From Theropithecus gelada (Eukaryota; Chordata; Mammalia; Primates; Cercopithecidae), in assembly GCF_003255815.1 (NCBI RefSeq), contig NC_037668.1:71070940-71134939 (forward strand): a DNA stretch of 64,000 bases. The letters are read 5' to 3'. Shown in pieces: positions 1 through 13,800 of this stretch. Numbering within the stretch: position 1 is the first letter of the stretch; every line of letters begins with the position of its first letter. Both the position numbers and the translations under genes were made by a program. The notes beneath the pieces are model-generated. The model saw only the letters and a list, made by a program, of their open reading frames with translations, did not search any database and was not told where the DNA came from.

Positions 1-480
1 TACCCTCTCTAAACTCACTCTCTCCAACCTCTCCATTCCTCTCCGGCCCCCTCCCCTACCTCAGTCCAAACCCTGTCCGTCTCTCACCTAGTCTATGCAG
101 TTGCGCCCCACCCACCCCAGCAACTCATCATCCTGCTTTTGGTCCTTCCTTAATCTAGTCCATGCTGCATACCGCCATGGGAGAGATCTTTATACCACCA
201 AAGTCAGACTGATCAGGTTTGATGAGGACCTTTGGAAGCCCTCTAGGATAAAATCCAAACTTCCTAGCATGGCCTACCAGACCCCTGATGGTCTGACGCA
301 GTCTTGGCTGCCCTTTCCTGTGCATCCCACCTGTGCCATGTCACATGCAGTGAGTGCCCTGGCCAGGCATTCCTGCTCCCTCTTCTCTGACTTTGCATGT
401 GCAATTTGTGCTTATCCTTCATCTCAGTACTTCCTGTGCACCAGATCCTCACTAGTCTGCTGGCCAGAAATGCAGAAATG
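1..480 (+). repeat. L2 (CR1-type LINE) fragment, sense
   Basis: Sequence such as ggataaaatccaaacttcct followed by gcatggcctaccagacccc and a Cys/Ser/Pro-codon-rich run resembles the 3' part of ancient L2 elements. The 130-codon open frame here is explained by this fossil and not by a gene. The stretch 481-710 shows nothing recognisable. Confidence 0.55.
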
Positions 481-710
481 TGTGTAATTCAGTTCCTTGA
501 TATCAAGTCTTTCACAGGTGGTAGAGGAGACAGACCAGAAATGGTGAGATAGGGATGCACGGGGTCTCCCCGTAGGTAAGCAAGAAGAAAACACTGCATT
601 CTGACCCACTCTTGTCATCAACATTAACTTTTTAAGGAAATGAAGGGTGTGTGTATTATAGTATTTTTAGAAAACTTTGGCATCAGTGAGTATGATGGGA
701 GAAGACACTA

Positions 711-1014
711 GGCCGGGTGCAGTGGCTCAGGCCTGTAATCCCAGCACTTTGGGAGGCTGAGGCAGGAGGATTGCTTGAGCCCAGGAGTTTGAGACCAGCC
801 CAGGCAACATAGTGAGACCCCCATCTCTACACAAAATATAAAAATTAACCAGGTGTGGTGGGGCATCCTGCTACTTGGCAGGCTGAGGTGGGAGGATCAC
901 TTGAGCCCAGGAGGTCAAGGCTACAGTGAGCCGTGATCACACTGCTGCACTCCAGCCTGGGTGACAGAGTGAAACCAAGTCTTAAAAGAAAAAAAAAAGA
1001 AAGAAAAAAGGAAG
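711..1014 (+). repeat. Alu (AluJ-type), sense, in CFAP57 intron
   Basis: It starts ggccgggtgcagtggctcag and has the 'ggattgcttgagcccagg' older-subfamily pattern, two monomers, and an A-rich tail mixed with G. Confidence 0.93.
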
Positions 1015-1189
1015 TATAAGAAGATACTAAGCATAAAAACCAGCAAGACAGAAGAGTTAGGATTTAAAGTAATAAAAGTGAGTCTAAGAAGACATCAAGA
1101 GGGACCCAGCTTTGGGCACTTACCACTATTTGTCATAATGTGTTTATCTGACTGCCTCAGTAGACTCTAAGTTCTATGGGGACAGGAGT

Positions 1190-1640
1190 CATGCTTTAGT
1201 AAATATCTTCTGAGATCCTACTCTGTGTTAGACACTGTTCCAGTACTTGGGATATATCAGCAAACAAACCCTACAAAGATTCTGGTCTATGTGGAGCAAG
1301 TTCTAATGGGGAAAGAAGAATAAAAATAATAAAATAATAAGTAAGTTATAGAAAGTGCAAGATCTAAGGAAATAAGAAGAAGTAGAGCAGAGTAAGAAAG
1401 GTGATGGGTCCCGGGAATGGGAAGGGGTTGCAGAATTAAACAGTGTGGTCCAAGTCAGCCTCATCAAGCAGGAGACGTTTAGGCCGACTTGAAAGAGTTG
1501 AGAGCATTACTAGCACAATGTAGTAAGGACTTTTTGAGGATAGAGGAGGAAGCTCATGTGTCTCCTCGTTTTTAGCCGGTGTGTCTTCTGGGGAAAAGAT
1601 GACAGGTTCCAGTTGAGACACATTGAGTTTGAAGCTAGGC
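1190..1640 (-). repeat. L2 fragment, antisense
   Basis: The motif 'ctactctgtgttagacactg' followed by 'ccagtacttggg' is the reverse complement of the L2 3' end (…tgcctggcacatagtagg…). It extends with decreasing similarity toward the first visible CFAP57 exon. Confidence 0.6.
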
Positions 1641-1732
1641 AGAGCTGCAGGTCTCAGGTCAAGGCCGCAGGTTTAAATATTCTGATTCACCCTCACTGTC
1701 AGTGTTCTTGATTTTCTGTCCTTCTCCCAAAG

Positions 1733-1888
1733 GCTCAGGTTATGTTGGAGCTAAAGACTCGTGTGGAGGAATTAAAAATGGAGAATGAGTATCAACTCCG
1801 ACTAAAGGACATGAACTATTCTGAGAAGATTAAGGAGCTAACAGACAAGTTCATCCAGGAAATGGAGTCCTTGAAAACAAAAAACCAG
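1733..1888 (+). CDS. CFAP57: CFAP57 coding exon, window exon 1
   Basis: The exon has 156 nt in phase 0 at both ends and gives 52 residues, starting [15 protein letters not shown] and ending SLKTKNQ. The acceptor follows a pyrimidine-rich run (ttctgtccttctcccaaag) and the donor is CAG|gtctgt. The translation is coiled-coil sequence with regular Leu/Met/Ile at heptad positions. It is the first CFAP57 exon visible; the preceding exon lies before the window, since nothing in 1-1732 fits as a coding exon. Confidence 0.92.
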
Positions 1889-4800
1889 GTCTGTTTAAGA
1901 GACTGACCAACAAGCGCAAATAACAAGAAATTTCCACTTTCAAGACAGGACTGTCATATACTGCCCAAGCTATGCTCAAACAGTAAGATATGTGAAAATG
2001 TCCAATTTTAAAGCATAGTTGTTGATATCAGAAATGCCGGGCACAGTGGCTGACGCCTACAATCCCAGCACTTTGGGAGGCCAAGGCGGGCGGGTCACTT
2101 GAGGTCGGGAGTTCGAGACCAGCCTGGCCAACGTGGTCCAGCCTGGGCAACAGAGACTCTATCTAAAAACATAAATAAATAAATATGCTTACAATCAATT
2201 GCTAAGTGAAAAAAAAAGCAGAATATAAACCACTTTATGGTGAATGGTATTAATCGGTATTAGTGGTATTAACAGATTAATTAATCTATAGTAGTAAAAT
2301 ACATATAGAAAATAGATAACAGTATAATTATCTCTGGAAGTTGAGATTGCAGATAATTTAAATTTTGTTTTTTATCCTTTATGTAATTTCTAAATTCTCT
2401 ACAATGAGAATTATGATTAGGAGAAACTTATTTAAAAACAAAATGAAAAGAAAAGAAAAAGCAAGAAGATAAGAAAATCAAAGCATAGATGGAGAATAAC
2501 TAGCAGAATTCCTGGGTTGTCAGGAAGTTAAATAAAATTAGTCTACATGGCCTTTACATAGTTAGATTTGGTCCGGGACTCTCCCAGATTCTTTTCTTTG
2601 TTCTACACAAATCTGGACACCTATCTAAAATCCCCTCTGGGCAAGGTGGCTCACCCCTATAATCCTGACACTTTAGAAGGCCTAGGCAGGAGGATTGCTT
2701 GCATCTGAGAGCTTGAGACCAGCATGGTTAACATAGTGAGACCCTGTCTCCAACATAAAATTAAAAATGAGTCTGCCATGCTGGCATGTGCCCGTAGTTC
2801 TAGCTACTTGGGAGGCTGCGATGGGAGGATTGCTTGAGCCTGAGAGGTGGAGGCTGCAGTGAGTCATGATCTCACCACTGCACTCCAGCCTGGATGACAG
2901 AGTGAAGCCCTGTCCCTCACCCCCTAAAAAAATTCCCAATTATGTGCTTGAGGGATATTTGTTTCTTTAATGTCTATGGGTCATAAAGTTTTGCTAAAAA
3001 AAAGAAAGAAAAACCTTGGCTATTAATTGTATTAATTAATTCATTTTATAATTTTATTCTTTTAGCCAACAGTTATTTGGTGCTGTATATAAGCCAGGTG
3101 CAAAGTTAGGTCCTGAAGATGGCACACCACCTCCAACTCGCCCCCCAAGCCTGAAAGCTTTCCTGCTCAGTTAAAGAAAACACTTGCTCAGAAGCTTTAC
3201 CCATGAACACACCCAAGGATTTCATTGACAGCAATGTGCCGGCAACAGAGGATTCAAATGAATCCCTACTTTTTCATCCAGAAGTCCTTTTGACACGTGT
3301 CCAAAACTGAACTCATCATTGACAAACCCATTTAGTAGCAAGAATAGAAATAGGAACAGTATAGAGCTTTTCCAGCAGAATATAACATAAATAAAAGGTG
3401 ACAATGTGGTTGTTGCTTCATAGAACAGTGCTTGGTGCAAAATAAGGGCTTGAGAAATGTTTGTGAGTGAAGAAGGGTGTAACTTGTAAAGTCAGTTCTT
3501 GCCCTCATAGTGCTTTCAGCAGATGTGTGTAAATGAGGACATGTGACTGTTTTAGGTCTTAAGAACAGAAAAAGAAAAGCAGGATGTTTATCACCGTGAG
3601 CACATAGAAGACCTCCTAGACAAGCAAAGCCGGGAACTGCAAGACCTGGGTGAGCCCACAAGTAGAGGCCTCGTTGGTTAGGGTTGGAAGAGCTACGTTA
3701 TGGGGAAACACTTGAGAGTCCCCCAGACACGGTAGAAGTCTCAGGGAATATAGCTCTGTCTAAAAACAGGCTACGTGTATCCCCTGGAACTCACGGTGGT
3801 TTTTACTCATTCACTCAGCACATTAAACACCTATTGCATGAAAGTAGGAGACATGGAAAAGTTCAAGTTTGGAACCTGACAGTCTTGCCTTGGGTCCCAG
3901 GCTCACCACGTACTTGCCAGGTGCTCTAGGGAGTCACCTCACCTTACCGAGCCTCACTTTACTCTTCTATAAAGTGGGGGTCCTAACACCTAGTTTTCAC
4001 ACTCAGGATATCCTTCTTGGCCCTGAGTCCCCAGATACCACTCTGTGCTTTCCTGGAAACTTTTCTTCCCAGAGCAGGCAGGTAGGGAGTTTGGCTACCG
4101 GATGAGATGACGGGATGAGGGGGTGGCGGTGAGGAAGCCAGGCAGGCATTTGAATCTTGGCTCTGGAGGCAGCTGCTCCAGCTGGTGCTGGAAGGAATGG
4201 GAAAGTGCCCAAGGCTCCTGGGTGTCCCTGAGGCGGGTGCTGCTCTGCCACCTTAAATACCTTCCTTGCTTCTCTCCAGAATGTTGCAACAACCAAAAGT
4301 TGCTTCTAGAATATGAGAAGTACCAGGAGCTGCAGCTCAAGTCCCAGAGGATGCAGGAAGAGTATGAAAAGCAGCTCCGGGATAATGATGAGACCAAGAG
4401 CCAGGCCCTGGAGGAGCTGACTGAGTTTTACGAGGCCAAACTGCAGGAGAAAACCACCCTTCTGGAAGAGGTACTCACAGGAAGCCATGCTGTGCCTCCC
4501 TTTCCCAGAGAAAAGCCGCCGTTCACTCAGATCTCCATGGCATAGCCACTGTCTGCCAGGATGTGTTGTACACGGGGACAGACATGGTTTCTACCGCCAA
4601 GGAACTTGTATCTAATGGGAGAGAGAGCCAAATAACATCGCAAATAAATATAACGTTACGATTGTCACAAGTTCTGTGAGAGAAAAATATGGGAAGCCTG
4701 GGTTTCCAGTGAACAAGACCAAAGGAGAACAGGGATGGGGTGTTGGAAAGGTTGGGGTTGAAGTGGTGGAGCATGAGGCCTGATTTGGTAGGAAAAGAGG

Positions 4801-7800
4801 GGAGGCAGGAAGAGAGGACAGACGGGAAGAAGGTGGACAGGTCAAGGGCCCTGTGGCCATGGTCTCCGTTTCTGGAATGGCACTCACCTCCCACTCCTTG
4901 GGACAGGTCCCCATGCTCATCTCACCTCAAGCCCTGTGGGCACAAAGGTGCGGGAGTCCCTTCTCCCCTGACCACACGCCCATTCTCTCCGAGCCAGGCA
5001 CAGGAAGACGTCAGGCAGCAGCTGCGGGAATTTGAAGAGACCAAGAAGCAGATTGAAGAAGATGAAGACCGAGAAATCCAAGATATCAAAACCAAGTATG
5101 AGAAAAAGCTTCGGGATGAAAAGGAATCAAACTTGCGGCTCAAGGGAGAAACAGGCATCATGAGGAAGAAGGTAGCAGGCTGTTCTCCCAGAGACCTGGG
5201 GTGGGCGAGGGTGTTGCAGAGAAAGCTGGGGTGGGTGGACTGACCAGCCTGGGGGGCCTGGCCAGGGTCCTGCCTGTCCCCATCTTCAGCAAGCAGGCCG
5301 GGAGAAGAGCACGAGCCAGCGCACACTCACGCAGACGGACCCTCCCCACCACGCCCTCAGAAAGGCAGCCACACGGGCTTCCCTGCTCTCCTTTTCACAG
5401 ATTATTGGGGTTCCCTGTGTGCAGATAGAGGCTTTCTAGTTTTCACTTATTGGCAAGTAGGATTCAGTCAGTGTTTTCCGAGCTAGCCCTCCGATGGAAA
5501 TGGAAATGGAAATAAGGTCTTCTGGGGATGAGGTAGATGAAGTCTTGGCCTGGGGGCATCCTCAGGCTCTTGGTCCAGGGAGTCGTGGGCGGCTCCCGTT
5601 CAGCACTACGGGTGGAAGAGGGAACGGGGGTGTAGGATGCTTAGTTTATGAAGTGAGGAAGATGTTTTTAGTTCACTCACCATCGAGGGTGAGGGAGGAT
5701 TCAACTCAGTTTCCCCAAAACATTTAGCCCTGGAGAAGCTAAGTTCAAAGCAAGCTCGAGTTCCTTCCTATTAGAAAGCACACTAGTAAATCCAGGGGAC
5801 AATCAGTCTTCCCTTCTTGGTCATGGCTAAGATGGCTCATCAGTTAGAGCCCACTTTCTGTGACCTTGATGCAGGGTGGATCCCAGCCTTTCAAGATGAG
5901 TGTGGTCACAGAAGTCTCTGGTCCACTTGGCGCACCGGTCTCCAGAACCTCTTGTGAAGACAGTCAGTCCTCTCACAGGGGAATGGGCCTGGATGTTATG
6001 GGACAAATACTACATCATCCATTTGGCCTGGGAAATTCCTGAACTGTCCCAAATTCTCCAAATATTCATTCCTAAAATCCCAGAAATGTTGAGTGCTAAG
6101 TGTTTTCAGGCCACAGAAGGTGGGGTGATTCAGATCACAGTTGGCCAGTGGTAGGGAACCCCTTACATTGAGGCAGTGGGAGGAATGGAGATGAGTTCTG
6201 ACTTTAGTGGTCTTTGTTGTTGCCGTTCGCTTTTCTAGTTCAGCAGCCTGCAGAAGGAGATTGAAGAACGAACCAATGACATCGAGACCCTAAAAGGAGA
6301 GCAGGTGAAGCTGCAAGGAGTCATTAAGTCTCTGGAGAAGGATATCCAAGGCCTCAAGCGAGAGATCCAGGAAAGAGACGAGACTATTCAGGACAAGGTG
6401 ACAGCTCTCCTTCTGTCCTCCCTCAGCTATGGCCAGATGGGCCAAGGCAAGGAAGGCAAAGCTCAGGGGAGAGAGGGTCCCTAGCTTCTCAGGACGCATT
6501 TCTTTAACTCAATGGGGGAACCAGCGGTCAATGAAGCGCCTCTTGTGTGTTTGGCGCTGGGCTAATCGCTATCAACACATCGCATTCAGTTCTGCCAACA
6601 ACCCAGGGGGCCTGAGAACCCAGTGTTATGGTTCGGGAAGCTGAACTCCAAGAGGCTGGGTATCTCGCGCAGGGGTCACACACTTCAATAGGTGACGGGC
6701 TGCAAGAAGAACCTGAGTCAGCTGACTCCACTGCTCCAGGCATCCTCAGAGGCGCTCCCCCATGGACTGGGGGCAGCTCACTTGCCACACTGCCCACGTG
6801 GTCCCTGTGTCGCAGTGGGACTCTCCTGGGGTTGACCCTGTCCAGGAGGCTGCTTCTACTTTGGGGATGCCTTTCTTCCAAAACACTCAGATGACAGAGA
6901 CATCACATTCTGTGGGGCAGACCATGTAGTATCATCCTCCTGAGCACATCCAGATTCCGTGCCCTCCTTTCCATCGCCTCTGCCACTATGGCCCAAGGCA
7001 GGAGGAATTCTCCAAGGGCTGAGAACATGGGCTTCAGTGTTAGGGAACTAGGTCTGGCACAGGTTCCATTTACTGGCCATTGCACCTCGAGCAACTTCTC
7101 TCAGCCTTCATTTTCTCACCTATAAAATGGGGATGATCACCACCTCAAGGGGTCTTGTAAGGATGACATGGGATCATGCCTAGATGTCATTTCTGCATGT
7201 GAGTGTCAGTGTATGAATCTGGGCTTTTTGTTTTTATTTTATTTTATTTTATTTTATTTTTTAGGGAGGATCCAAAGTTCTGTTCAGATTCTCAAAGGGG
7301 GCTTTGACAAGAAAGAGATGAAGGCCTCCTCCCCTAGAAAATGGCAACAGCCTCCTAAGCAGTCTAATGGCCTCATTTCCCACCTTCCATCACCATGGAC
7401 TGGCAGGGTGCAGGTGCAATGCCGCCACTCTCCTGCTCAAAGCCCTTACAGCTCCCCATTGCTACAGCAGGGGTCAGCACGCTCTTTCTGTAAAGGCCTA
7501 GGTAGTAAATATTTTTGGCTTTGGAGGCAATGTGGTCTGTCTCAACGAATCAACATGAATCAACACCGCTGCTGTAGAGTGAAACCACCCATAAACAAAA
7601 CATTAATGAATGAACTTGGCTGTGTTCCAATAAAGCTTTACAGAAATAGACGGCAGGCCAAATGTGGCCCATAGGCTGTAGTTTGCCAGCCCATTGCCTA
7701 GGAGATAAATTCTGAATTCTTTCCCCCAACACGAAGACCCTCACCTCCCTCCTCTATTTCCCCAGCCTCACCTCTCACTTCCCCCATGAACCACCACTTG

Positions 7801-10800
7801 GCTCTCAAGCCAGTCATTCTCAGCACCCTCAATATATACTTTGCCTTCTGTGCTTTCCTCTTTTACAACATTTGTCACGTTTTAGGCTTAGATTTGCTTC
7901 TGTATCTTCTTTCCCAGCTAGTGTTTTCTTTTAAGGCCAAGGGACTGTGCTGTATTTATATTTGGAAACCCAATACTTGGCAAAAGATCTTCATTCAGTA
8001 AATGTTTGAGAGATGGATATATTTATGTTCTGATTACTATCACCATGCAACGAATTAACCTTAAAACTTAGTGATTGAGGCCAGGCGTGGTGGCTCACGC
8101 CTGTAATCCCAACACTTTGGGAGGCAGAGGCAGGTGGATCATTGAGGTCAGGAGTTCAAGATCAGCCTGGCCAACATGGTGAAACGCTGTCTCTACTAAA
8201 AATACAAAAATTAGCCGGGAGTGGTGGCACATGCCTGTAATCCCAGCTACTCAGGAGGCTGAGGCAAGAGAATCACATGAACGTGGAAGACAGAGTTTGC
8301 AGTGAGCCGAGATCTTGCCACTGCACTCCAGCCTGGGTGACAGAGTCAGACCCTGTCTCAAAAGGAAAAACTTAGTGATTGAAAGCAACTATTTTATTCT
8401 GCTCACAGGTTCCACAGGTCTGGAATCTGGACAGGGTACCACAGAGTGGCTTATCTCTGTCCCCGATGTCTGGGGCCTCAGCTGGGACTACTGGGGGTGA
8501 CTCAAAACAGCTGGAGGCTGGAAGATCAACATCCAATGTGGCTTCTTCAGTCACATGTCTGGCACCTTGGCAGGGATGTCTGGGAGGCTAGGCTCAGCTG
8601 GGTCTTTTGACCAGAGTCCCTAATGTGCCCACCAGCCTGGATGTCTCAGTGTAGTTGGACTTCTTACATAGCAGATGGCCTCCCCCAGAGCAGGTGTCCC
8701 AAGAGAGCCAGGTAAACACTGCTTGGCCTTTTTCGGCCTAGCCTTGGAAGCCACACAGTCTCCCTTCTGTTGCATTATTTGGGTTATGAACAAGTCACTA
8801 GTCCAGGCAAATGCAAGGGAAGGGGATTTACTTCCACCTCCTGATGGAGAAGCAGCAAGGTCACGCTGGAGAACAGCTGGAGTGTGGGGTGGGAGACGCT
8901 GTGGGGGCCATCGTTGGAAAATGCCATTGTTCACAACCTAATATGAATGAGTGAGTGAATGCATGAGAGTCCTGGTACAGAAGCTGAGGGGTCTGTGCTG
9001 TAGCCCCGTGGGGAGAGTGCCAGCCTCTGTACTGACGAAGAGAGGAGAGGAGTCTCCTGGTTGACCTCTTCAACCGGGAGAGTCACAGGCTTCGTGCTCT
9101 TTGCCCTAAAGGGCTGCAGTATACCAAAGCCTTACGATATCTCTCACTTCTGTCTCTTCTCACCCCCAGGAGAAGCGAATTTATGATCTGAAAAAGAAAA
9201 ATCAAGAACTGGGGAAATTCAAGTTTGTGCTTGACTACAAAATAAAGGAGCTGAAGAAGCAAATAGAACCTCGAGAAAATGAGATCAGGGTGATGAAGGA
9301 ACAGATTCAGGAGGTGAGAAGCCATTTGCAACACTCTGGCCTCTCAGACCCTCTGTCTCTTCTTCCACGATTGGCTAGCTGGCCTCAGGGACTGAGAGGA
9401 AGCTCTCCTCACAGTCCTCTCTGCTCCCAAGGTGTATGCAGCCTCCAGTCCACAGCGGTGCAACTGGGAAGGCCGTGGCCCTACTGCAGGCTCAGCTGTC
9501 CAAAAGCAAATCGCTTGGGAGTTAACTTGCTGCAGGACCTGGAGATGGGCTTTGGCCCTACCCGTGCCTCCGTGTGCAGTGTTCTGTGCCCTCCTAAGGG
9601 AGACGCAGCTATTGGGCATTTGGCCACCAGAGGGCAGTGTGTACTCAGCCAACAGGCTATCCTTCTGGTTCAACGTTTGTTCTCAAACTGGAAATGTTGG
9701 TTGAGACCCTAGGCGAGGCCATGGTGTTTGGACTTCATCTGATAAGGAATGAGAAGTCATCAGAGGCTCTTGAGCAGAAGAGTGACATAATTAAGAATGT
9801 GTTCTGGGAAGCAAACAGGATGGAGGTAGAGAGGCGAGATTAGAAGCAAGATCAACTGGACAAGGGTTTCTGAGAATCCTGTAAGGTCTCCCGTCCCCCC
9901 GCACATACCACCTTTCCCTGCAACATGTGTTTCCCCATCAGCCTCCCCTGCTGGACTGACAGTGGAGTCCATGTTGATCTAAAACTGAATTCTTGATTTT
10001 TCTCTCCCGCTTCCTCCAGTTTTCCCTTTCTCAGTTAGTGGTCCATGATCCACCCAGTTACTTAATGCAGAAATGCAGACGTCTTCCTTGATTCTTCACT
10101 TCTCGTAACTCCTGTATCCAAATCGTCAGCAACAGCTATCTGATCAATTTCCAAAACACATCTCACATCAAACCCTCCTTTCCCGCTGCTGCTATCACCC
10201 CGGTCCAAGCAGCCACCATCTCTTATATGGACTGGACTCCAGCCTCCAGTCTGGTCTCCACATAGAGGCCTGAGTGAACTCCCCAGTGGGGTCCCATCTC
10301 ACCTACAGTAAAATCCAGAGTCCCAGTCAGGCCCATAAGGTCCTATGTGATCCAGCCTCTCCCTGCCTCTCCAGCCTCCTCTCGAAGCTCCCTTTCCCTG
10401 CTCCAGCCCACTGGCTTTCTGACAGTTCCTAAAGTCACGCTTTTCCATCTCAGAACCTCTGCTGAGCTGCTGCCTCTGCCTGGAAGGCTCTTCCCCCAGA
10501 TCGCCACATGGCTGGTTTCTTTGCATCTTTCCGGTCTCAGTCTATATGCCTTCCCTGACCACCCTAGACAAAATAGGCTTCTGCTCCCCCTCCATCTCCT
10601 CTAATTGTTTATGCTGAGCCAGGATAACAGATACAAGGGTATCAGAGAGCACTGATGACCCAACTAGAAGTGCAAGAGCCATGGTGGTGCCGGTTCTGCC
10701 CCATGGCGCCTTTGCTCTGGTAGGCCCAGTAAAGAAGCCCAGTGGAGATCAGTCCAGGGTCAGGGCGCCCAGAGAGGGTAAGTCCTTGTGACAATGACTT

Positions 10801-13800
10801 TTTCCCTGGCTGCTGGGATGAGAAAGGATGTCCCCAGCTGACCACAGACCTGCCTCCACGGGGCCTCCTGCCATTCTTGAGTAATTTCCAGGCCCCAAAA
10901 TGGCAGCTGTCAGTCCATTCGGGGTGCTATAACAAAATACCTTAGAAGGGGTGATTTATAGCCAACAGAATGTATTGCTGAAAGTACTGGAGGCTGGGAA
11001 GTCTAAGACCAAGACTCCAGCAGATCTGGTGTCCAGGCCTGTTCCTCACAGATGACACCTGCTATGTGTCCTCATGTGATGGAAGGGTAAAAGGGGGCAG
11101 ATAAGCTCCCTCCAGCCTCATAAAAGGGCACAAATCCCATTTGTGAGGGCTCTGCCCTTGTGACCCAATCACCTCCCAAAGAGCTGACCTCACTTTGGGG
11201 GTCAGGTTCCACCACAGGAATTTGGGGTGGACGGCACGGAGGTTCAGACCATAGCAGCCTGAGAAGATGAGAGGAAGAACAGAGGCCCCACCCACCTGGA
11301 GGGCCAGCACAGCACTGCCCCCTTTCTCCCTCCTCATTTGACACATTTGTCAGCTGTATTTCAGGTCAGGTCCATTGTTTGCTAATGGTTAGCTTACTTC
11401 CCCCACCAACACACCTGGGGAGACCATTCACCTTCTCTGGCAGTTACAGGGGCCAACCATGGCCTTAATGCTCAGCAGGGAATACACTCGCACCTTGGGA
11501 GTGATTCCAGCAGGATGCCTTCTACCTCCTTTCGCTGGTGCCAGTTGCTATCAGGGCTGATATCTGGGCCTGGGTGCTTCCAGGAGCCTCTGACCTTGGG
11601 GCTTCCCTCTGGGGGTCATAGACGTCTTTGGTTCATGCACTGTGGATCTCCTGTAAAGGTCCTTTTCTCCCAGGAAGGAAGCCTCAAGCCCTCGGCTCAT
11701 TTGTAGAGCTGCAACCTCTTATAACACTTCCTGATTCAGGTACCTCCCCTCACATACTCTTTTTCCAACTTGGCTCTGATGATTCAAGGGTCCCTTTGCC
11801 CTGCCTAGGGGAGAGGTTTCCTGAGGCTTGTTGTTTTAGTGTACACTCATTTATTTACTTATCTAGGGCAGGGTTTTTCAAGCTCAGCACTATTACTATT
11901 TTGAGGTAGGTAATTCTCTGTCGTGGAGGGTCTGTCCTGTATATTGTAGAATGTTTAGCAGCATCCCTGGTCTCTACTTGCTAGATCCCAAAAGCACCCC
12001 CTATCCAGGGTGTTAAAACTAAAAAATGCCTTCAGACCTTGCCAGAGGTCCCCTGGGGGGCAAAATGCTTTCTATCTCCTGCCTGAGCCCCATTGAGAAT
12101 CTCTGAGTGTGATGAAAAACACATGGAAAAGTAGATGGAATTTCCACACTGGGAAAGATGCTTGTTTCCACATAATGGGCTAGGCTTCTGGCTGTCCAGC
12201 CAGCTACTCAAATTTGACATATTTCCCAATTTTTCTATAAACAGATTATTTTTATTCTCAGAGTAGTATGAGTCTTTGCCTGGGGGAAAAAATGAACAGA
12301 AGTAAATAATATACTCCTGTAGGCCCTCCATGCTAACCTTATCTGTCACTGTTGGCCTGAGATTTAGAGAATGAGGCACTCAGACATGATCTTCGGGAGC
12401 CCCTCAGATAGAAGCCCCCTTTCTCTCTTCCAGCTGCCATTGCCTTGGCCTAGGATGCTATCATCTGTCTCCTCAGCCACACTGGCAGCTCCCGACTGGT
12501 CTGGCTGGCCCCCATTTTGCTCTATTCAGTAGAACCTCTGCATCAGGCCCTCCAAGATGCAAATTACATCATTCCATCCTGGTCTAAGCCTTCAGCGGCT
12601 CTCTGAGCTTTCAGGGTAAAGGCAAACTTCTCACCATTTGAGCCTCTGCCCTTGGGTCCTGCATGACCTAGTTCAGCCAGCCTCTCCTGTCCCTCCCCTC
12701 TCCCCCTTCTTCAAATCCCCCCTCCTGCAGCCACCCTGAGCCACTTGTAACCTGCAGAGATGCGCCAGGCTGCCCATGTCTCTGGTCCTCTCTGTGCAGG
12801 CTGTTCTCTCTGCCTAGAATTCTTTCCCCCTTTGTCCTCTAATACTTTTTCTTCCTCCCAAATCCAGGGGACACATCCCATCTTTTTGGGCGCTGCCTGC
12901 TCACCTCCTCTGTGTATACACAGTGCTTTCTGCCTTGACTGCAGTGTTTATCCTACTCCACCTGAATTTCTGACTTACTACTTATCCCTGCAGACCTGAG
13001 GCCTCTTGAAGGCAGAAACTACCTCTTAATCAGCTTTAGATCCCTAAGTCTACAACAAGCTGGGCGGCCCTTTCTAATGGGCACATTCTTTAGCTGTGCA
13101 AATACCCACACTCAATGTGTGTCCCCTACAAGGTGGTTCTACATAACTCTGCCAATTCTGCCTTCTTATCTTATCATTCCTCTTCCAGAAGCAGGTTGTT
13201 TCAGGCTCTTCTCATGTCCCTCACTATTGCTCTCCTTTGCCCACCACACTTGCCATTATTCGTTCATTCGTCAAATATTTGCATGCCACCTTTATGCCAG
13301 GCTTTGGGTCACAGGGCTATTCTGTCTATACAAAATGCTTCTAATAATGAGGAAAACGTTCTTCTAAAAGCTGCCCCTTTGTGTCTAGAACATGGATGTG
13401 GTTCATTAGGGCCTCCTGGTACCCCCCAGAAGGTTGCCAAGAGCCTTGAAATTTGATCAAAGGCCTGGGATAGACTAGAGGGGGAGGGACTACTCTACCC
13501 AGCCGTGAAAAAACCCAGTGAACTATCCCATTCTCCCAAAACAGTCAGCAAACCTCTCTTTTAACAGAAATACTAGTGTCCACCAGATTTAGTCCATAAG
13601 TCATTAGGAATTAGGTCAATGAAAGCTCACGCACGGCTAGTCTCATCCTAATTGGACACTCCAGTTGTCATTCCCATGACTTTTGTTAATATAAATGCAA
13701 CAGTGAATTTTAAAAAAATCTTTCAGCCCAGGCACAGTGGCTCATGCCTGTAATCCCAGCACTTTGAGAAGCCGAGGTGGGCAGATCACTTGAGGTCAGG

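Noticed and set aside
518..543. AG-GT bounded 26-bp segment that might be an upstream CFAP57 exon
   Set aside because: It is not a multiple of 3, whereas the next exon needs phase 0; the pyrimidine tract is weak, and it adjoins L2-derived sequence.
4123..4545. 140-codon frame containing CFAP57 exon 3
   Set aside because: Only 4280-4470 is exon; the flanks are intron sequence beyond clear splice sites.
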